This document shows, piece after piece, positions 25,547-35,323 of a stretch of 64,000 nt of DNA. The first letter of the stretch is position 1, and each line of letters opens with the position of its first letter. Under the pieces are notes generated by a model that worked only from the letters and a program-made list of their open reading frames with translations, did no database searches and was not told where the DNA came from. Made by a program: the position numbers and the translations under genes. The DNA lies in contig NZ_ML636798.1 in the NCBI RefSeq assembly GCF_006476065.1, forward strand, positions 2,244,207 through 2,308,206, read 5' to 3'. Origin of the DNA: Cognatiluteimonas lumbrici (GTDB taxonomy: Bacteria; Pseudomonadota; Gammaproteobacteria; Xanthomonadales; Xanthomonadaceae).

Positions 25547-26952
25547 GCGGTCGCTTCCAGGATGGCTTCGCGGGTGGTGCGCGCCAGCAGCGCGAGCTGT
25601 TCCTCGTCCACGCAGTAGGGCGGCATCCAGTAGAGGATGTCGCCGAGCGGCCGCAGCACCACCCCGCGCTCCAGCGCCGCGCGGTACGCGCGCAGGCCGA
25701 CGCGCAGCCCCGGCTCGAAGGGCGTGCGCCGGTCGCCGTCGCGGGCCAGTTCGAAGGCCACGATCATGCCGGCCTGGCGCAGGTCGGCCACCTGCGGCAG
25801 TTCGCCGATCGGCGCCGCCAGCGCGGCCATGCGCGCGGCGGTGCCGCGGTTGCGCGCGACGACCTGGTCCTCCTCGAAGACCCGCAGCGAGGCCAGCGCC
25901 GCCGCGCAGGCGATCGGGTTGCCGGTATAGCTGTGCGAGTGCAGGAACGCGCGCTCGCGGGATTCGTCGAGGAAGCCGTCGTACAGGGCCTGGGTGGCGA
26001 GCACCGCGGCCAGCGGCAGGAAGCCCCCGGTGAGACCCTTCGACAGGCACAGCAGGTCCGGCTGGATCCCGGCCTGTTCGCACGCGAACAGGGTCCCGGT
26101 GCGTCCGAAGCCGACCGCGATCTCGTCCGCGATCAGGAAGACCCCGTGCGCGTCGCACAGCTTGCGGGCGAGCTGCAGGTACAGCGGATGGTGCATGCGC
26201 ATGCCGCCGGCGCACTGCACGAGCGGCTCGAGGATCATCGCGCAGACCTCGCCGCCATGCGCATCCAGCAGCGCCTCCAGCGCTCCAGCCGCGCGCCTGG
26301 CGCACTCCTCGGCGGACTCGCCCGGCGCCGCCAGGTAGGCATCCGGCGACGGCGTGAACAGGCATTCGGCGAGCAACGGGGCATAGACGCGGCGGTACAG
26401 GGGTACGTCGCCGACCGCGAGCGCGCCCAGGGTTTCGCCGTGGTAGCCGTTCTCCAGCGCGACGAACTTCGTTCGCCGGTCCTCGCCGCGGTTGCGGAAC
26501 CAGTGGAAGGCCATCTTCAGCGCGACCTCGACCCCGGCCGAGCCGTTGTCGGCGTAGAACACCTTGGCCAGCGGCTCGCGCCCGGGCTCGCGCGGCGCGA
26601 TCGCCAGCAGCTTCTCGGCCAGCTCGACCGCCGGCGCGTGCGAGAAGCCGGCGAGGATGACCTGCTCCAGCGAGCACGCCTGCGCACCGATCGCGGCGGC
26701 GATCCTGGGTTCGGCGTGGCCGAACAGGTTGGTCCACCAGCTCGACACCGCGTCCAGGTAGCGGCGGCCGTCGCGGCCCACCAGCCAGGCGCCCTCGCCG
26801 CTGGCGATCGGCACCAGCGGCAGTTCGTGCGGGTGCTCGCGCATCTGCGTGCAGGGATGCCACAGGACCGCCAGGTCGCGCGAACGCCATGCATCGGCCT
26901 CCGCTATCATCGCCGGGTCATGTGCCGGTCCCACGTCATCCATTCCGCCCAT
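25537..26952 (-). CDS. bioA: Adenosylmethionine-8-amino-7-oxononanoate aminotransferase
   Basis: This 471-residue PLP enzyme of fold type I transfers the amino group of SAM to KAPA, giving DAPA in biotin synthesis. Family marks are VLWHPCTQM near the N-terminus, SSWWTNLFGH, the FLIADEIAVGFGRTG cofactor region and the PLP lysine in CLSKGLTGGFLPL. Three in-frame starts are possible (26952, 26943, 26910). I take 26952 because GATAAT lies exactly 6 nt upstream of it, as in other leaderless candidates here. No other bio gene is adjacent. It is divergent from nudE. Confidence 0.92.
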   Translation of the reverse strand: MGGMDDVGPAHDPAMIAEADAWRSRDLAVLWHPCTQMREHPHELPLVPIASGEGAWLVGRDGRRYLDAVSSWWTNLFGHAEPRIAAAIGAQACSLEQVILAGFSHAPAVELAEKLLAIAPREPGREPLAKVFYADNGSAGVEVALKMAFHWFRNRGEDRRTKFVALENGYHGETLGALAVGDVPLYRRVYAPLLAECLFTPSPDAYLAAPGESAEECARRAAGALEALLDAHGGEVCAMILEPLVQCAGGMRMHHPLYLQLARKLCDAHGVFLIADEIAVGFGRTGTLFACEQAGIQPDLLCLSKGLTGGFLPLAAVLATQALYDGFLDESRERAFLHSHSYTGNPIACAAALASLRVFEEDQVVARNRGTAARMAALAAPIGELPQVADLRQAGMIVAFELARDGDRRTPFEPGLRVGLRAYRAALERGVVLRPLGDILYWMPPYCVDEEQLALLARTTREAILEATACA

Positions 26953-26958
26953 CCGCGC

Positions 26959-26964
26959 ATTATC
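26959..26964 (-). promoter_or_regulatory. -10-like hexamer of a possible leaderless promoter (bioA)
   Basis: On the minus strand GATAAT is followed by exactly 6 nt (GCGCGG) and the ATG at 26952. No Shine-Dalgarno is visible. It shares its geometry with atl, the rhomboid gene, apaH and lhr. Confidence 0.42.
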
Positions 26965-26990
26965 CCCCCTTTGGCCGAACGGGCCGTGGC

Positions 26991-27542
26991 ATGAGCCGGC
27001 GCTTGCCCACGATCCATGGCGTCAGCGAGCAGGACGCGGGCCCGTACCGCATGGAGCGGCTGGACCTGGAGTTTGGCAACGGCGAGCGCCGGCAGTACCA
27101 CCGCCTGCGCGGCAAGGGCCACGGCGCGGTCTACGTGGTGCCGCTGCTCGACGACGACACCGTGCTGCTGGTGCGCGAGTACGCCGCGGGCATGCACCGC
27201 TACGAGCTCGGGCTGGTGTCGGGGCGGATCGATGCCGGCGAGAGCGCGCTCGAGGCCGCCAACCGGGAACTGCAGGAGGAGGCCGGCTACGCCGCGCGTT
27301 CCCTGCACCTGCTGCGCATGGTCAGCCTGTCGCCGCGCTACATGACCCACCAGGCCCACGTGGTGGTCGCGCGCGACCTGTACCCGAGCAAGCTGCCGGG
27401 CGATGAGCCCGAGGAACTGGAGCGGGTGCCCTGGAAGCTGGACGCGCTGCACGAACTCGTGCTGCGCGAGGAATTTTCCGAAGGGCGTGCGGTCGCGGCG
27501 CTGTTCATGGCACGGGAGTGGCTGCGGCATGGAGGCAAATGA
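26991..27542 (+). CDS. nudE: NUDIX hydrolase, ADP-sugar/NADH pyrophosphatase type (NudE)
   Basis: The protein has 183 residues. The full Nudix box is GRIDAGESALEAANRELQEEAGY (about 80-102). The upstream VVPLLDDDTVLLVREYAAGMHRYELG is characteristic of NudE, which hydrolyses Ap3A, ADP-ribose and NADH. The ATG at 26991 begins MSRRLPTIHGV. A TATCAT hexamer at 26905-26910, inside bioA, may be its -10. It overlaps cysQ by 14 nt. The gene order nudE-cysQ resembles that of E. coli K-12 relatives where both handle nucleotide phosphates. Confidence 0.9.
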   Translation: MSRRLPTIHGVSEQDAGPYRMERLDLEFGNGERRQYHRLRGKGHGAVYVVPLLDDDTVLLVREYAAGMHRYELGLVSGRIDAGESALEAANRELQEEAGYAARSLHLLRMVSLSPRYMTHQAHVVVARDLYPSKLPGDEPEELERVPWKLDALHELVLREEFSEGRAVAALFMAREWLRHGGK

Positions 27543-28350
27543 ACTGGACCGCCTGCGCGAGGGCATCATCGCGATCGCGCGTGAGGCCGCCGGCCGCATC
27601 CTCGAGGTCTACGACAGCGAGTTCGCGGTCGAGCACAAGGACGACCGCTCGCCGCTGACCGCGGCCGACCTCGCGTCGCACCACTGCATCGTCGACGGGC
27701 TGCGGCGACTGGCCCCGCAGATCCCGGTGCTGTCCGAGGAATCCGCCGACGAGGTGGAGGCCGCGGTGCGCAGGCAGTGGCCGCTGATGTGGCTGGTGGA
27801 CCCGCTCGACGGGACCCGCGAGTTCGTGAAGCGCAACGGCGAGTTCACCGTCAACATCGCCCTGATCGACGACGGCGAGCCGGTGCTGGGCGTGGTCCAG
27901 GCACCGGTGACCGGCGCGCTCTGGCACGGCCAGCGCGGCCGGGGCGCGTTCCGGCGCGACGGCGACGAGGAACGCGCGATCGCCGTGCGCGCGCCGGCCA
28001 CCGCGCCGCTGCGGGTCGCGGCCAGTCGCTCGCACCGCGATGCGCGCACCGAGGGCTTCTTGCAGCGCATGGGCGGGATCGAGCCGGTCGGCGTCGGCTC
28101 CTCGCTGAAGTTCTGCCGGCTCGCGGAGGGGCAGATGGACGTCTATCCGCGCTTCGGCCCGACCAGCGAATGGGACACGGCCGCCGGCCAGGCGGTGCTG
28201 GAAGCCGCGGGCGGCGCGGTGCTCGACCCGCATGCCGATGGCGGGCGCGGGCGAGCGCTGCGCTACAACCAGCGCGACACCATCCTCAACGGCGACTTCA
28301 TCGCCCTCGGCGACACGTCGCTCCCCTGGCGCGACTGGCTTGGCGCGTGA
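27529..28350 (+). CDS. cysQ: 3'(2'),5'-bisphosphate nucleotidase CysQ
   Basis: This 273-residue magnesium-dependent phosphatase of the inositol monophosphatase family removes PAP from sulfate assimilation. Metal-binding motifs are visible: EES near VLSEESADE, the signature WLVDPLDGTREFVKRNGEFT, and the C-terminal EWDTAAGQAVLEAAGG. The TREF after DPLDG is typical of CysQ rather than SuhB. The ATG lies 14 nt inside nudE, so translation is coupled. Confidence 0.93.
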   Translation: MEANELDRLREGIIAIAREAAGRILEVYDSEFAVEHKDDRSPLTAADLASHHCIVDGLRRLAPQIPVLSEESADEVEAAVRRQWPLMWLVDPLDGTREFVKRNGEFTVNIALIDDGEPVLGVVQAPVTGALWHGQRGRGAFRRDGDEERAIAVRAPATAPLRVAASRSHRDARTEGFLQRMGGIEPVGVGSSLKFCRLAEGQMDVYPRFGPTSEWDTAAGQAVLEAAGGAVLDPHADGGRGRALRYNQRDTILNGDFIALGDTSLPWRDWLGA

Positions 28351-28363
28351 TGGGTACGACTCC

Positions 28364-29194
<831 letters not shown>

Positions 29195-29285
29195 ACGCCA
29201 GCCGCACGCCCCCCGGAGCCCTTCACGCCATTTCTACCCCGTTCCCGGCACCTTTCACAAAGCTGAAGACAAGGAGCCTTTCCCC

Positions 29286-30002
29286 ATGACGCGTGCTTCC
29301 CAGGAACCCGCGGGCCTGGTCCTCATCGTCGAGGACAACCGCAACATCTCGGAAATGGTGGGCGAATACCTCGAAGGGCGGGGATTCGAAGTGGATTACG
29401 CCAGCGACGGCCTCGACGGCTACCGGCTGGCGAGCGAGAACAGCTACGACGTGGTCGTGCTCGACCTGATGCTGCCGCGACTGGACGGCGTCGAGGTCTG
29501 CAAGCGGCTGCGCGAGGAAGCGCGCAAGTCCACCCCGGTGCTGATGCTCACCGCGCGCGACACGCTCGACGAGAAGCTGACCGGCCTGTCGGTGGGCGCC
29601 GACGACTACCTGACCAAGCCGTTCGCGATCCAGGAGCTCGAGGCCCGGCTGCGCGCGCTGATCCGGCGCGAGCGCCGCCAGGTGGGTTCGGAAGTGCTGA
29701 AGGTCGCCGACCTGGTGCTCGACCCGGCCAGCCTGCGCGCCACCCGCGGCGGGGTCGAACTGCAGCTGTCGCCGATCGGCCTCAAGCTGCTCACCATCCT
29801 GATGCGCGAATCGCCGCGCGTGGTCAGCCGCCAGGAGATCGAGCGCGAGATCTGGGGCAACGGCCTGCCCGATTCCGATACCCTGCGCAGCCACCTGTAC
29901 AACCTGCGCAAGACCATCGACAAGCCGTACGACAAGCCGTTGCTGCACACGGTGCAGAGCGCCGGCTACCGCATCGCGGACATCGAACAACCGCCCGCGT
30001 AG
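29286..30002 (+). CDS. OmpR-family response regulator
   Basis: The protein has 238 residues: a receiver domain (1-125) with the acidic patch in LIVEDN, phosphoacceptor D60 in VVLDLMLPRLDG and the lysine in YLTKPF, then a winged-helix DNA-binding domain (about 135-232). The latter includes LSPIGLKLLTILMRESPRVVSR and SHLYNLRKTIDKPY. An AAGGAG ribosome-binding site (about 29272-29277) precedes the ATG. It is followed after 19 nt by a sensor kinase and then a MacAB-like exporter set that it may control. Confidence 0.92.
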   Translation: MTRASQEPAGLVLIVEDNRNISEMVGEYLEGRGFEVDYASDGLDGYRLASENSYDVVVLDLMLPRLDGVEVCKRLREEARKSTPVLMLTARDTLDEKLTGLSVGADDYLTKPFAIQELEARLRALIRRERRQVGSEVLKVADLVLDPASLRATRGGVELQLSPIGLKLLTILMRESPRVVSRQEIEREIWGNGLPDSDTLRSHLYNLRKTIDKPYDKPLLHTVQSAGYRIADIEQPPA

Positions 30003-30021
30003 GCCGTCCGGCAAGCCGTCC

Positions 30022-31299
30022 ATGCCGCAGGGCCTGCCCCGCAAGCTTCGCTATGCCTTCGTGATGCAGGTGGCGATGGCGAGCATCGTCATCGTCGCCG
30101 GCACCTGGGTGGCGATGCACTTCGCGCGCCAGGCGATCGCGAGCCAGGCCCTGCACGAGGAAGCGGCGTACTTCTGGGCGCAGCGCGATGCCGACACCGG
30201 GCACCCGCCGCCGGACGAGGCCCGGCTGCGCGGCCACTACGTCAGCGACGGCGGCTCGGCGGCGCAGCTGCCCCCGGCCCTGCGCGACCTCGAGCCCGGG
30301 CTGCACCAGCTGCCCGACTCGCTGGTGCTCGTGGACCGCCGCGGCGACGGCCAGCTGTACCTGACCTACCCGCGCGCCGTCGCCGAGACGCGCGCGCTGC
30401 AGATGGTGTTCGCGCCCGTGCTGCTGGCGTTGCTGGCGCTGGCCGCCAGCGCCTGGTTCACCTACCGCAACGCGCGGCGCATGGTGGCGCCGCTGGACTG
30501 GCTGGCCTCGGAGGTCGCGCGCTGGGACCCGCTGGCACCCGACGCGGGCGCGTTGTCCCCGGACCGCCTGCCGGAGGACGCCGGCGTGGAGGCGCGCCAG
30601 CTCGCCGGCGCGCTGCAGCGCATGGCCGAGCGCATGCATGCGTTCGTGCGCCGCGAGCGCGACTTCACCCGCGACGCCAGCCACGAGCTGCGCACCCCGC
30701 TGACCGTGATCCGGGTCGCCAGCGACCTGCTGCACAACGACCCCGACATCCCCGAGCGCGCACAGCGTTCGCTCGGCCGCATCCAGCGCGCCGGCCGCGA
30801 CATGGAGGCGGTGATCGAGTCGTTCCTGATCCTGGCCCGCGAGGGCGGGATCGAACCGCAGCGCGAAACCTTCGCGGTGCGCGACATCGTCGACGAGGAA
30901 GTGGCCACCGTGCGCCCGCTGCTGGCCAACAAGCCGGTGCGCCTGGACGTGGTCGAGAACGCGCGGCCGGTGCTGCACGCATCGCCGCGCGTGTTCGGGG
31001 TGATGCTGCGCAACCTGTTGTCCAACGCCTGCGTGTTCACCGAGGAGGGCCGGGTCGAGGTGCGCATCGAGCCGGACGCGGTGGTGGTGTCGGACACCGG
31101 CATCGGGATGTCGCCGGAAGTGCTGCAGCGTGTGTTCGACCCGTTCTACCGGGCCGACCCGGACAAGCTGTCCGGCAAGGGCATGGGCCTGTCCATCGTG
31201 CGTCGCCTCGGTGAGCGCTTCGGCTGGCCGATCGGGCTGGACAGCGTTCCCGGCCGCGGCACGGTCGCGACCATCCGCTTCGGCGACGCCCGCGCCTGA
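30022..31299 (+). CDS. Two-component sensor histidine kinase
   Basis: The inner-membrane kinase has 425 residues. TM1 is at about 12-32, a short periplasmic sensor at about 35-130 and TM2 at about 133-153, followed by a linker. The dimerisation domain has phospho-acceptor H221 in DASHELRTPLTVIR. The HATPase domain has the N box NLLSNACVFT, G1 VSDTGIGM, and GKGMGLSIVRRLGERFGW. The signal is unknown; the roughly 100-residue sensor has no recognisable domain. It pairs with the regulator just upstream. Confidence 0.9.
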   Translation: MPQGLPRKLRYAFVMQVAMASIVIVAGTWVAMHFARQAIASQALHEEAAYFWAQRDADTGHPPPDEARLRGHYVSDGGSAAQLPPALRDLEPGLHQLPDSLVLVDRRGDGQLYLTYPRAVAETRALQMVFAPVLLALLALAASAWFTYRNARRMVAPLDWLASEVARWDPLAPDAGALSPDRLPEDAGVEARQLAGALQRMAERMHAFVRRERDFTRDASHELRTPLTVIRVASDLLHNDPDIPERAQRSLGRIQRAGRDMEAVIESFLILAREGGIEPQRETFAVRDIVDEEVATVRPLLANKPVRLDVVENARPVLHASPRVFGVMLRNLLSNACVFTEEGRVEVRIEPDAVVVSDTGIGMSPEVLQRVFDPFYRADPDKLSGKGMGLSIVRRLGERFGWPIGLDSVPGRGTVATIRFGDARA

Positions 31300-31319
31300 G
31301 CGTGTCAACGGAGTCACGC

Positions 31320-31341
31320 CCCGGGCGTTAGCCTGCCCGGG
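31320..31341 (+). terminator. Weak hairpin between the kinase and the exporter operon
   Basis: An inverted repeat with arms CCCGGGC (31320-31326) and GCCCGGG (31335-31341) and an 8-nt loop is followed by ACCCTTT. It lies in the 61-nt gap between the sensor kinase and the MacA-like gene. It could attenuate read-through. The U tract is poor, so termination is uncertain. Confidence 0.35.
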
Positions 31342-31360
31342 ACCCTTTGCCGCGAGCACC

Positions 31361-32866
31361 ATGCAGACCACGACCAAGCCCCGCAGGACCCGTTCGGGCG
31401 GCATCCGCCGCGCCGGTGCCATCGCCCTGGCGGCGCTGCTCGCGCTCGCCGCGTTCTGGTGGTGGCGCGCGGATTGGGCGCCGGCCGACCAGGGCTATCG
31501 CACCACCGTCGTGGAGCGTGGCGACATCCGCGTGGCGATCTCGGCCACCGGAACGCTCAGCGCGATTTCCACGGTGACGGTGGGCAGCCAGGTCTCGGGC
31601 CAGGTCACCGAAGTCCTGGTGGACTTCAACGACAAGGTGCGCCAGGGCCAGGTCATCGCGCGCATCGACCCGAGCACCTACGAGGCGCAGATCGAACAGG
31701 GCAACGCGCAGGTGGCCAGTGCGCGCGCGCAGCTGCGCCAGGCGCAGGCCGCGCTGGCCAACGCCGAGGCCGACTACCGGCGCAAGGCCGCGCTCGCGGA
31801 CAGCCAGCTGGTCGCGCGCAGCGACGTCGACCTCGCCCGCGCCGCGCGCGACCAGGCACAGGCGCAGGTGGCCTCGGCGCAGGCGCAGATCCGGCAGCAG
31901 TCCGCGTCCACGCAGACCACCCGCGTCAACCTCGGCCGGACCGTGATCCGCTCGCCGGTGGACGGGGTGGTGATCACGCGTTCGGTGGAGCCGGGGCAGA
32001 CGGTGGCCGCGAGCTTGCAGGCGCCGGAGCTGTTCGTCATCGCCGAGGACCTGTCGAAGATGAAGATCGAGCTGGCGGTGGACGAGGCCGACATCGGCCA
32101 GGTCCGCGAGGGCCAACAGGTGTCGTTCACGGCCGACGCGTTCCCGGACCGCCGCTTCCGCGGCGTGGTCGACCAGGTGCGCCTGGCCGCGACCACCACC
32201 GCCAACGTGGTGACCTACCCGGTGGTGGTCACGGTGGACAACAGCGACGGCACGCTGCTGCCCGGGCTCACCGTCAATGCCGAGATCGAGGTCAGCAAGC
32301 GCGAAGGCGTGCTCAAGGTCGCCAACGCGGCGCTGCGCTACAAGCCCGCGCAGCCCGTGGAAGGCGCGCCCGCCGCCGGGTCCCCGCGCGGGAGCGGCGT
32401 CGGCGAGGACCTTGCGCGTGCCGCCGAGGCGCTGCAGCTCGACGATCGCCAACGGGCCGCGCTCGATGCGGCCCTGGAAGCGATCCGCGAACGCCAGGCC
32501 GCGCGCCAGGCGGCGCCGGCCACCGGCAACGGCAGCAGCCTGTTCGGCGGCGGCGGGGCGCGCCGTGGCGGCGCGGGCGGCGGGGGTGCCGCGATGCAGG
32601 GGCAGTTCCGGCAGCGCATGCTCGACCGCTTCCGCCAGGACTTCGCCGGGTTCCGCGACACCCTCGACGACGCGCAGAAGGCGCAGTGGGAGCGGATCGT
32701 GGCCGACCTCGTCGGCGCCACCCGCGCACCGCTGTACCTGCTGGTGGACGGGCAGCCGCGGCAGGTGATGGTCCGGGTCGGCGCCAGCGACGGCAGCGAC
32801 ACCGAGATCTCGGGGCCGGTGGAGGCCGGCGACGTGGCGATCACCGGCGAGCGCGCCGCGCAATGA
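31361..32866 (+). CDS. MacA-like periplasmic adaptor with a large C-terminal insertion
   Basis: The protein has 501 residues. A membrane anchor (about 20-37) is followed by a biotinyl-lipoyl/hairpin region. This has VGSQVSGQVTEVLVDFNDKV, a coiled-coil hairpin at 110-190, and IRSPVDGVVITRSVEPGQTV. A beta-barrel domain runs from about 225 to 325. This is the membrane-fusion protein of a MacAB-type tripartite exporter. Unlike E. coli MacA (371 aa), it carries about 120 extra residues (333-455) before the final barrel strand, glycine-rich in the middle and with two L-D-D-x-Q motifs. The stop overlaps the ATPase start (ATGA). Confidence 0.88.
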   Translation: MQTTTKPRRTRSGGIRRAGAIALAALLALAAFWWWRADWAPADQGYRTTVVERGDIRVAISATGTLSAISTVTVGSQVSGQVTEVLVDFNDKVRQGQVIARIDPSTYEAQIEQGNAQVASARAQLRQAQAALANAEADYRRKAALADSQLVARSDVDLARAARDQAQAQVASAQAQIRQQSASTQTTRVNLGRTVIRSPVDGVVITRSVEPGQTVAASLQAPELFVIAEDLSKMKIELAVDEADIGQVREGQQVSFTADAFPDRRFRGVVDQVRLAATTTANVVTYPVVVTVDNSDGTLLPGLTVNAEIEVSKREGVLKVANAALRYKPAQPVEGAPAAGSPRGSGVGEDLARAAEALQLDDRQRAALDAALEAIRERQAARQAAPATGNGSSLFGGGGARRGGAGGGGAAMQGQFRQRMLDRFRQDFAGFRDTLDDAQKAQWERIVADLVGATRAPLYLLVDGQPRQVMVRVGASDGSDTEISGPVEAGDVAITGERAAQ

Positions 32867-33600
32867 GCCGTCCGGCGGACTCCCCGAGGGCCGCCCGCGC
32901 GCCGGTGATCCATGCCCGCGGGCTGGGCAAGGTCTACGCGCCGGGGACGCCGGCCGAAGTGGTGGCGTTGCGCAACGTGGACCTCGACATCGCGCGCGGC
33001 GACTTCGTCGCCATCATGGGGCCGTCGGGCTCGGGCAAGTCCACGCTGATGAACCTGCTCGGCTGCCTGGACACGCCCAGCAGCGGCCGCTACGCCTGCG
33101 ACGGCATCGACGTCGCCACGCTCGACGCCGAGGCGCTGGCCGACCTGCGCCGCGACAAGATCGGCTTCGTGTTCCAGGGCTTCCACCTGCTGCCGCGGAT
33201 GGACGCGCTGCACAACGTCGCGATGCCGCTGGGCTACTCGGGGGTCCCGCACGCGGAGCGCCTCGAGCGGGCGCGCGAGGTGCTGGAATCCGTCGGCCTC
33301 GGCGACCGCGTCGGGCACCGGCCGAGCGAGATGTCGGGCGGCCAGCAGCAGCGCGTGGCGATCGCGCGGGCGCTGGTCAACCAGCCGCCGATCCTGCTCG
33401 CCGACGAACCCACCGGTGCCCTCGACTCGCGCACCGGCGAGGAGATCCTGGCGCTGTTCAAGCGCCTGCGCGACGCCGACCACACCGTGGTCATCATCAC
33501 CCACGACGCCGAGGTCGCGGCCCACGCCGACCGCACCTACGTGATGCACGACGGGGAGCTCCACGAAGGCGGGCAGCGCCCGCGGGAGGCGCTGGCATGA
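32863..33600 (+). CDS. ABC transporter ATP-binding protein (MacB/LolD type)
   Basis: The protein has 245 residues and one ATPase domain: Walker A GPSGSGKST, Q-loop GFVFQGFHLLPRMDAL, signature SGGQQQRVAIARAL, Walker B ILLADEPTGALD and the H-loop in VVIITHD. It matches the MacB/LolD/FtsE cluster. Here the ATPase and permease are separate genes, whereas E. coli MacB is one fused protein. It overlaps both neighbours by ATGA (32863-32866 and 33597-33600), which indicates a tightly coupled operon. Confidence 0.93.
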   Translation: MSRPADSPRAARAPVIHARGLGKVYAPGTPAEVVALRNVDLDIARGDFVAIMGPSGSGKSTLMNLLGCLDTPSSGRYACDGIDVATLDAEALADLRRDKIGFVFQGFHLLPRMDALHNVAMPLGYSGVPHAERLERAREVLESVGLGDRVGHRPSEMSGGQQQRVAIARALVNQPPILLADEPTGALDSRTGEEILALFKRLRDADHTVVIITHDAEVAAHADRTYVMHDGELHEGGQRPREALA

Positions 33601-34832
33601 GCCTGCTCGACATCCTGCGCACCGCCGCCTTCGCCCTGCGCGGCAACTGGATGCGCAGCGCGCTGACCTCGCTCGGCGTGATCATCGGCATCGCCGCGGT
33701 GATCGTGATGGTCTCGGTCGGGCAGGGCACCCAGCAGGAGATCGACAAGCTGGTCTCCGGGCTGGGCTCGCAGCGGCTGGACATCTCCCCCGGCGCGCAG
33801 CGCGGACCGGGCGGCGCGCGCCAGAGCGCCGGCAGCTTCTACACGCTCACCGAGGGCGACGTGGAGGCGATCCGCGAGGAGATCCCGGAAGTGCAGTACG
33901 TCGCCGGCGCGCTGCGCGGCGGCACCCAGGTGGTGTACGCCGAGAACAACGCCGCCACCAGCTGGCAGGGCGTGCAACCGGACTGGTTCGCGATCAACGA
34001 CTGGAAGCTGGCCGAGGGCAGCCTGTTCGAGCCGCAGGCCTACACCGGCGCGGCCAAGCAGGTGGTCCTGGGCGACAGCGTGCGGCGGGTGCTGTTCGGC
34101 GAGGACAGCGGCATCGGCGAGACCATCCGCCTCGGGCGCGTCCCGTTCACCGTGGTCGGGACCCTTGCGCCCAAGGGCCAGGGCAGCTTCGGCCAGGACC
34201 AGGACGACGTGGTGATGGTGCCGCTGTCCACCGCCAGGCGACGGCTGCTGGGCACCATGGGCCTGCCTCCGGGCGCGGTGATGCAGGTCGCGCTGACGGT
34301 CGCCGACGCGCGCGACCTCGGCTACGCGCAGACGGCGGTGGAAGGGCTGCTGCGGCAGCGCCACGACATCCGCCCGGGCCAGGAGGACGACTTCCGCGTG
34401 CGCAACATCAGCGAGATCGTCGCCACCCGCACCGCCACCACCAACCTGATGAGCAAGCTGCTCGGCGCTGTGGCGACCATCTGCCTGGTGATCGGCGGCA
34501 TCGGCATCATGAACATCATGCTGGTCTCGGTCACCGAGCGGATCCGCGAGATCGGGCTGCGCATGGCGGTGGGCGCGGGCCCGGGCGACGTGCGCCGGCA
34601 GTTCCTGGCCGAGGCGATGCTGATCTCGCTGGTGGGTGGCGCGATCGGCATCCTGGTCGGGATCGTCGGCGCCCTGCTGGTGGGCCGCTTCAGCGACCTG
34701 CCGGTGGCGCTCGACGCCCGGGTGGTGGGGCTGGCGGCGGCGTTCTCGATCGGCACCGGGCTGTTCTTCGGCTACTACCCGGCGCGCAAGGCCTCGCAGC
34801 TGGATCCGATCGAAGCCCTGCGGCAGCAGTAG
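33597..34832 (+). CDS. ABC transporter permease (MacB/FtsX type)
   Basis: The protein has 411 residues with four membrane segments: one near 20-42 and three in the C-terminal FtsX domain (about 285-405). A large periplasmic MacB_PCD domain lies in between. Signature segments are GNWMRSALTSLGVIIGIAAV and CLVIGGIGIMNIMLVSVTER. Together with the adaptor and ATPase it would form a tripartite exporter with a TolC-type outer-membrane channel, not encoded here. Substrates of this family include macrolides, lipoproteins and peptides; the substrate here is unknown. Confidence 0.92.
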   Translation: MSLLDILRTAAFALRGNWMRSALTSLGVIIGIAAVIVMVSVGQGTQQEIDKLVSGLGSQRLDISPGAQRGPGGARQSAGSFYTLTEGDVEAIREEIPEVQYVAGALRGGTQVVYAENNAATSWQGVQPDWFAINDWKLAEGSLFEPQAYTGAAKQVVLGDSVRRVLFGEDSGIGETIRLGRVPFTVVGTLAPKGQGSFGQDQDDVVMVPLSTARRRLLGTMGLPPGAVMQVALTVADARDLGYAQTAVEGLLRQRHDIRPGQEDDFRVRNISEIVATRTATTNLMSKLLGAVATICLVIGGIGIMNIMLVSVTERIREIGLRMAVGAGPGDVRRQFLAEAMLISLVGGAIGILVGIVGALLVGRFSDLPVALDARVVGLAAAFSIGTGLFFGYYPARKASQLDPIEALRQQ

Positions 34833-34890
34833 CGCTGTGGCAAAATAAGCCCAGCGCGGCCCCGCCGCGGCAACCCCGGTACCGGAACCC

Positions 34891-35274
34891 ATGGCGGACC
34901 AGGTCGGCCACCTGCCAAGACATCCCGCGCGCGTCCTGCTCGCGGCCAAGTGGTCCCTCCAGGGCCTGCGCGCGGCGTGGCTGTACGAGTCCTCGTTCCG
35001 GCTGGAGGTGTACCTGTTCGTGGTCCTGGCGCCGTTGGCGCTGTGGGCCGGGCAGACGCCGGTGGAGCGGGTGCTGCTGGTCGGCAGCTGCGTGCTGGTG
35101 CTGGCCGCCGAGCTGCTGAACTCGGCGATCGAGGCGGTGATCGAGCGTTACGGCGCCGAGCACCACGAACTGTCGGGGCGCGCCAAGGACATGGGCTCGG
35201 CCGCCGTGTTCGTGCTGATGATGAACGTGCTCTTTACGTGGGCCCTGATACTCGGTCCACGCGTGCTGGCCTGA
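34891..35274 (+). CDS. dgkA: Diacylglycerol kinase
   Basis: This 127-residue inner-membrane enzyme phosphorylates diacylglycerol for phospholipid turnover. It has three membrane segments, and the DgkA signature is in ELLNSAIEAVIERYGAEHH followed by LSGRAKDMGSAAV. The conserved catalytic Glu lies in LNSAIE. The family often has VVD at the position of VIE here. It is monocistronic in appearance, with an A+T-rich stretch GCAAAATAAG at about 34838-34849 as a possible -10. Confidence 0.9.
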   Translation: MADQVGHLPRHPARVLLAAKWSLQGLRAAWLYESSFRLEVYLFVVLAPLALWAGQTPVERVLLVGSCVLVLAAELLNSAIEAVIERYGAEHHELSGRAKDMGSAAVFVLMMNVLFTWALILGPRVLA

Positions 35275-35323
35275 CCCGGCCGACTGCTGTCCTCCCCCCT
35301 GAAGCCGACGGAACGACCGCTCG

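Noticed and set aside
35275-35323. Possible yybP-ykoY (manganese) riboswitch before the TerC gene.
   Set aside because: Only 49 nt separate dgkA and the TerC gene, too short for the aptamer, and no conserved loops are visible.
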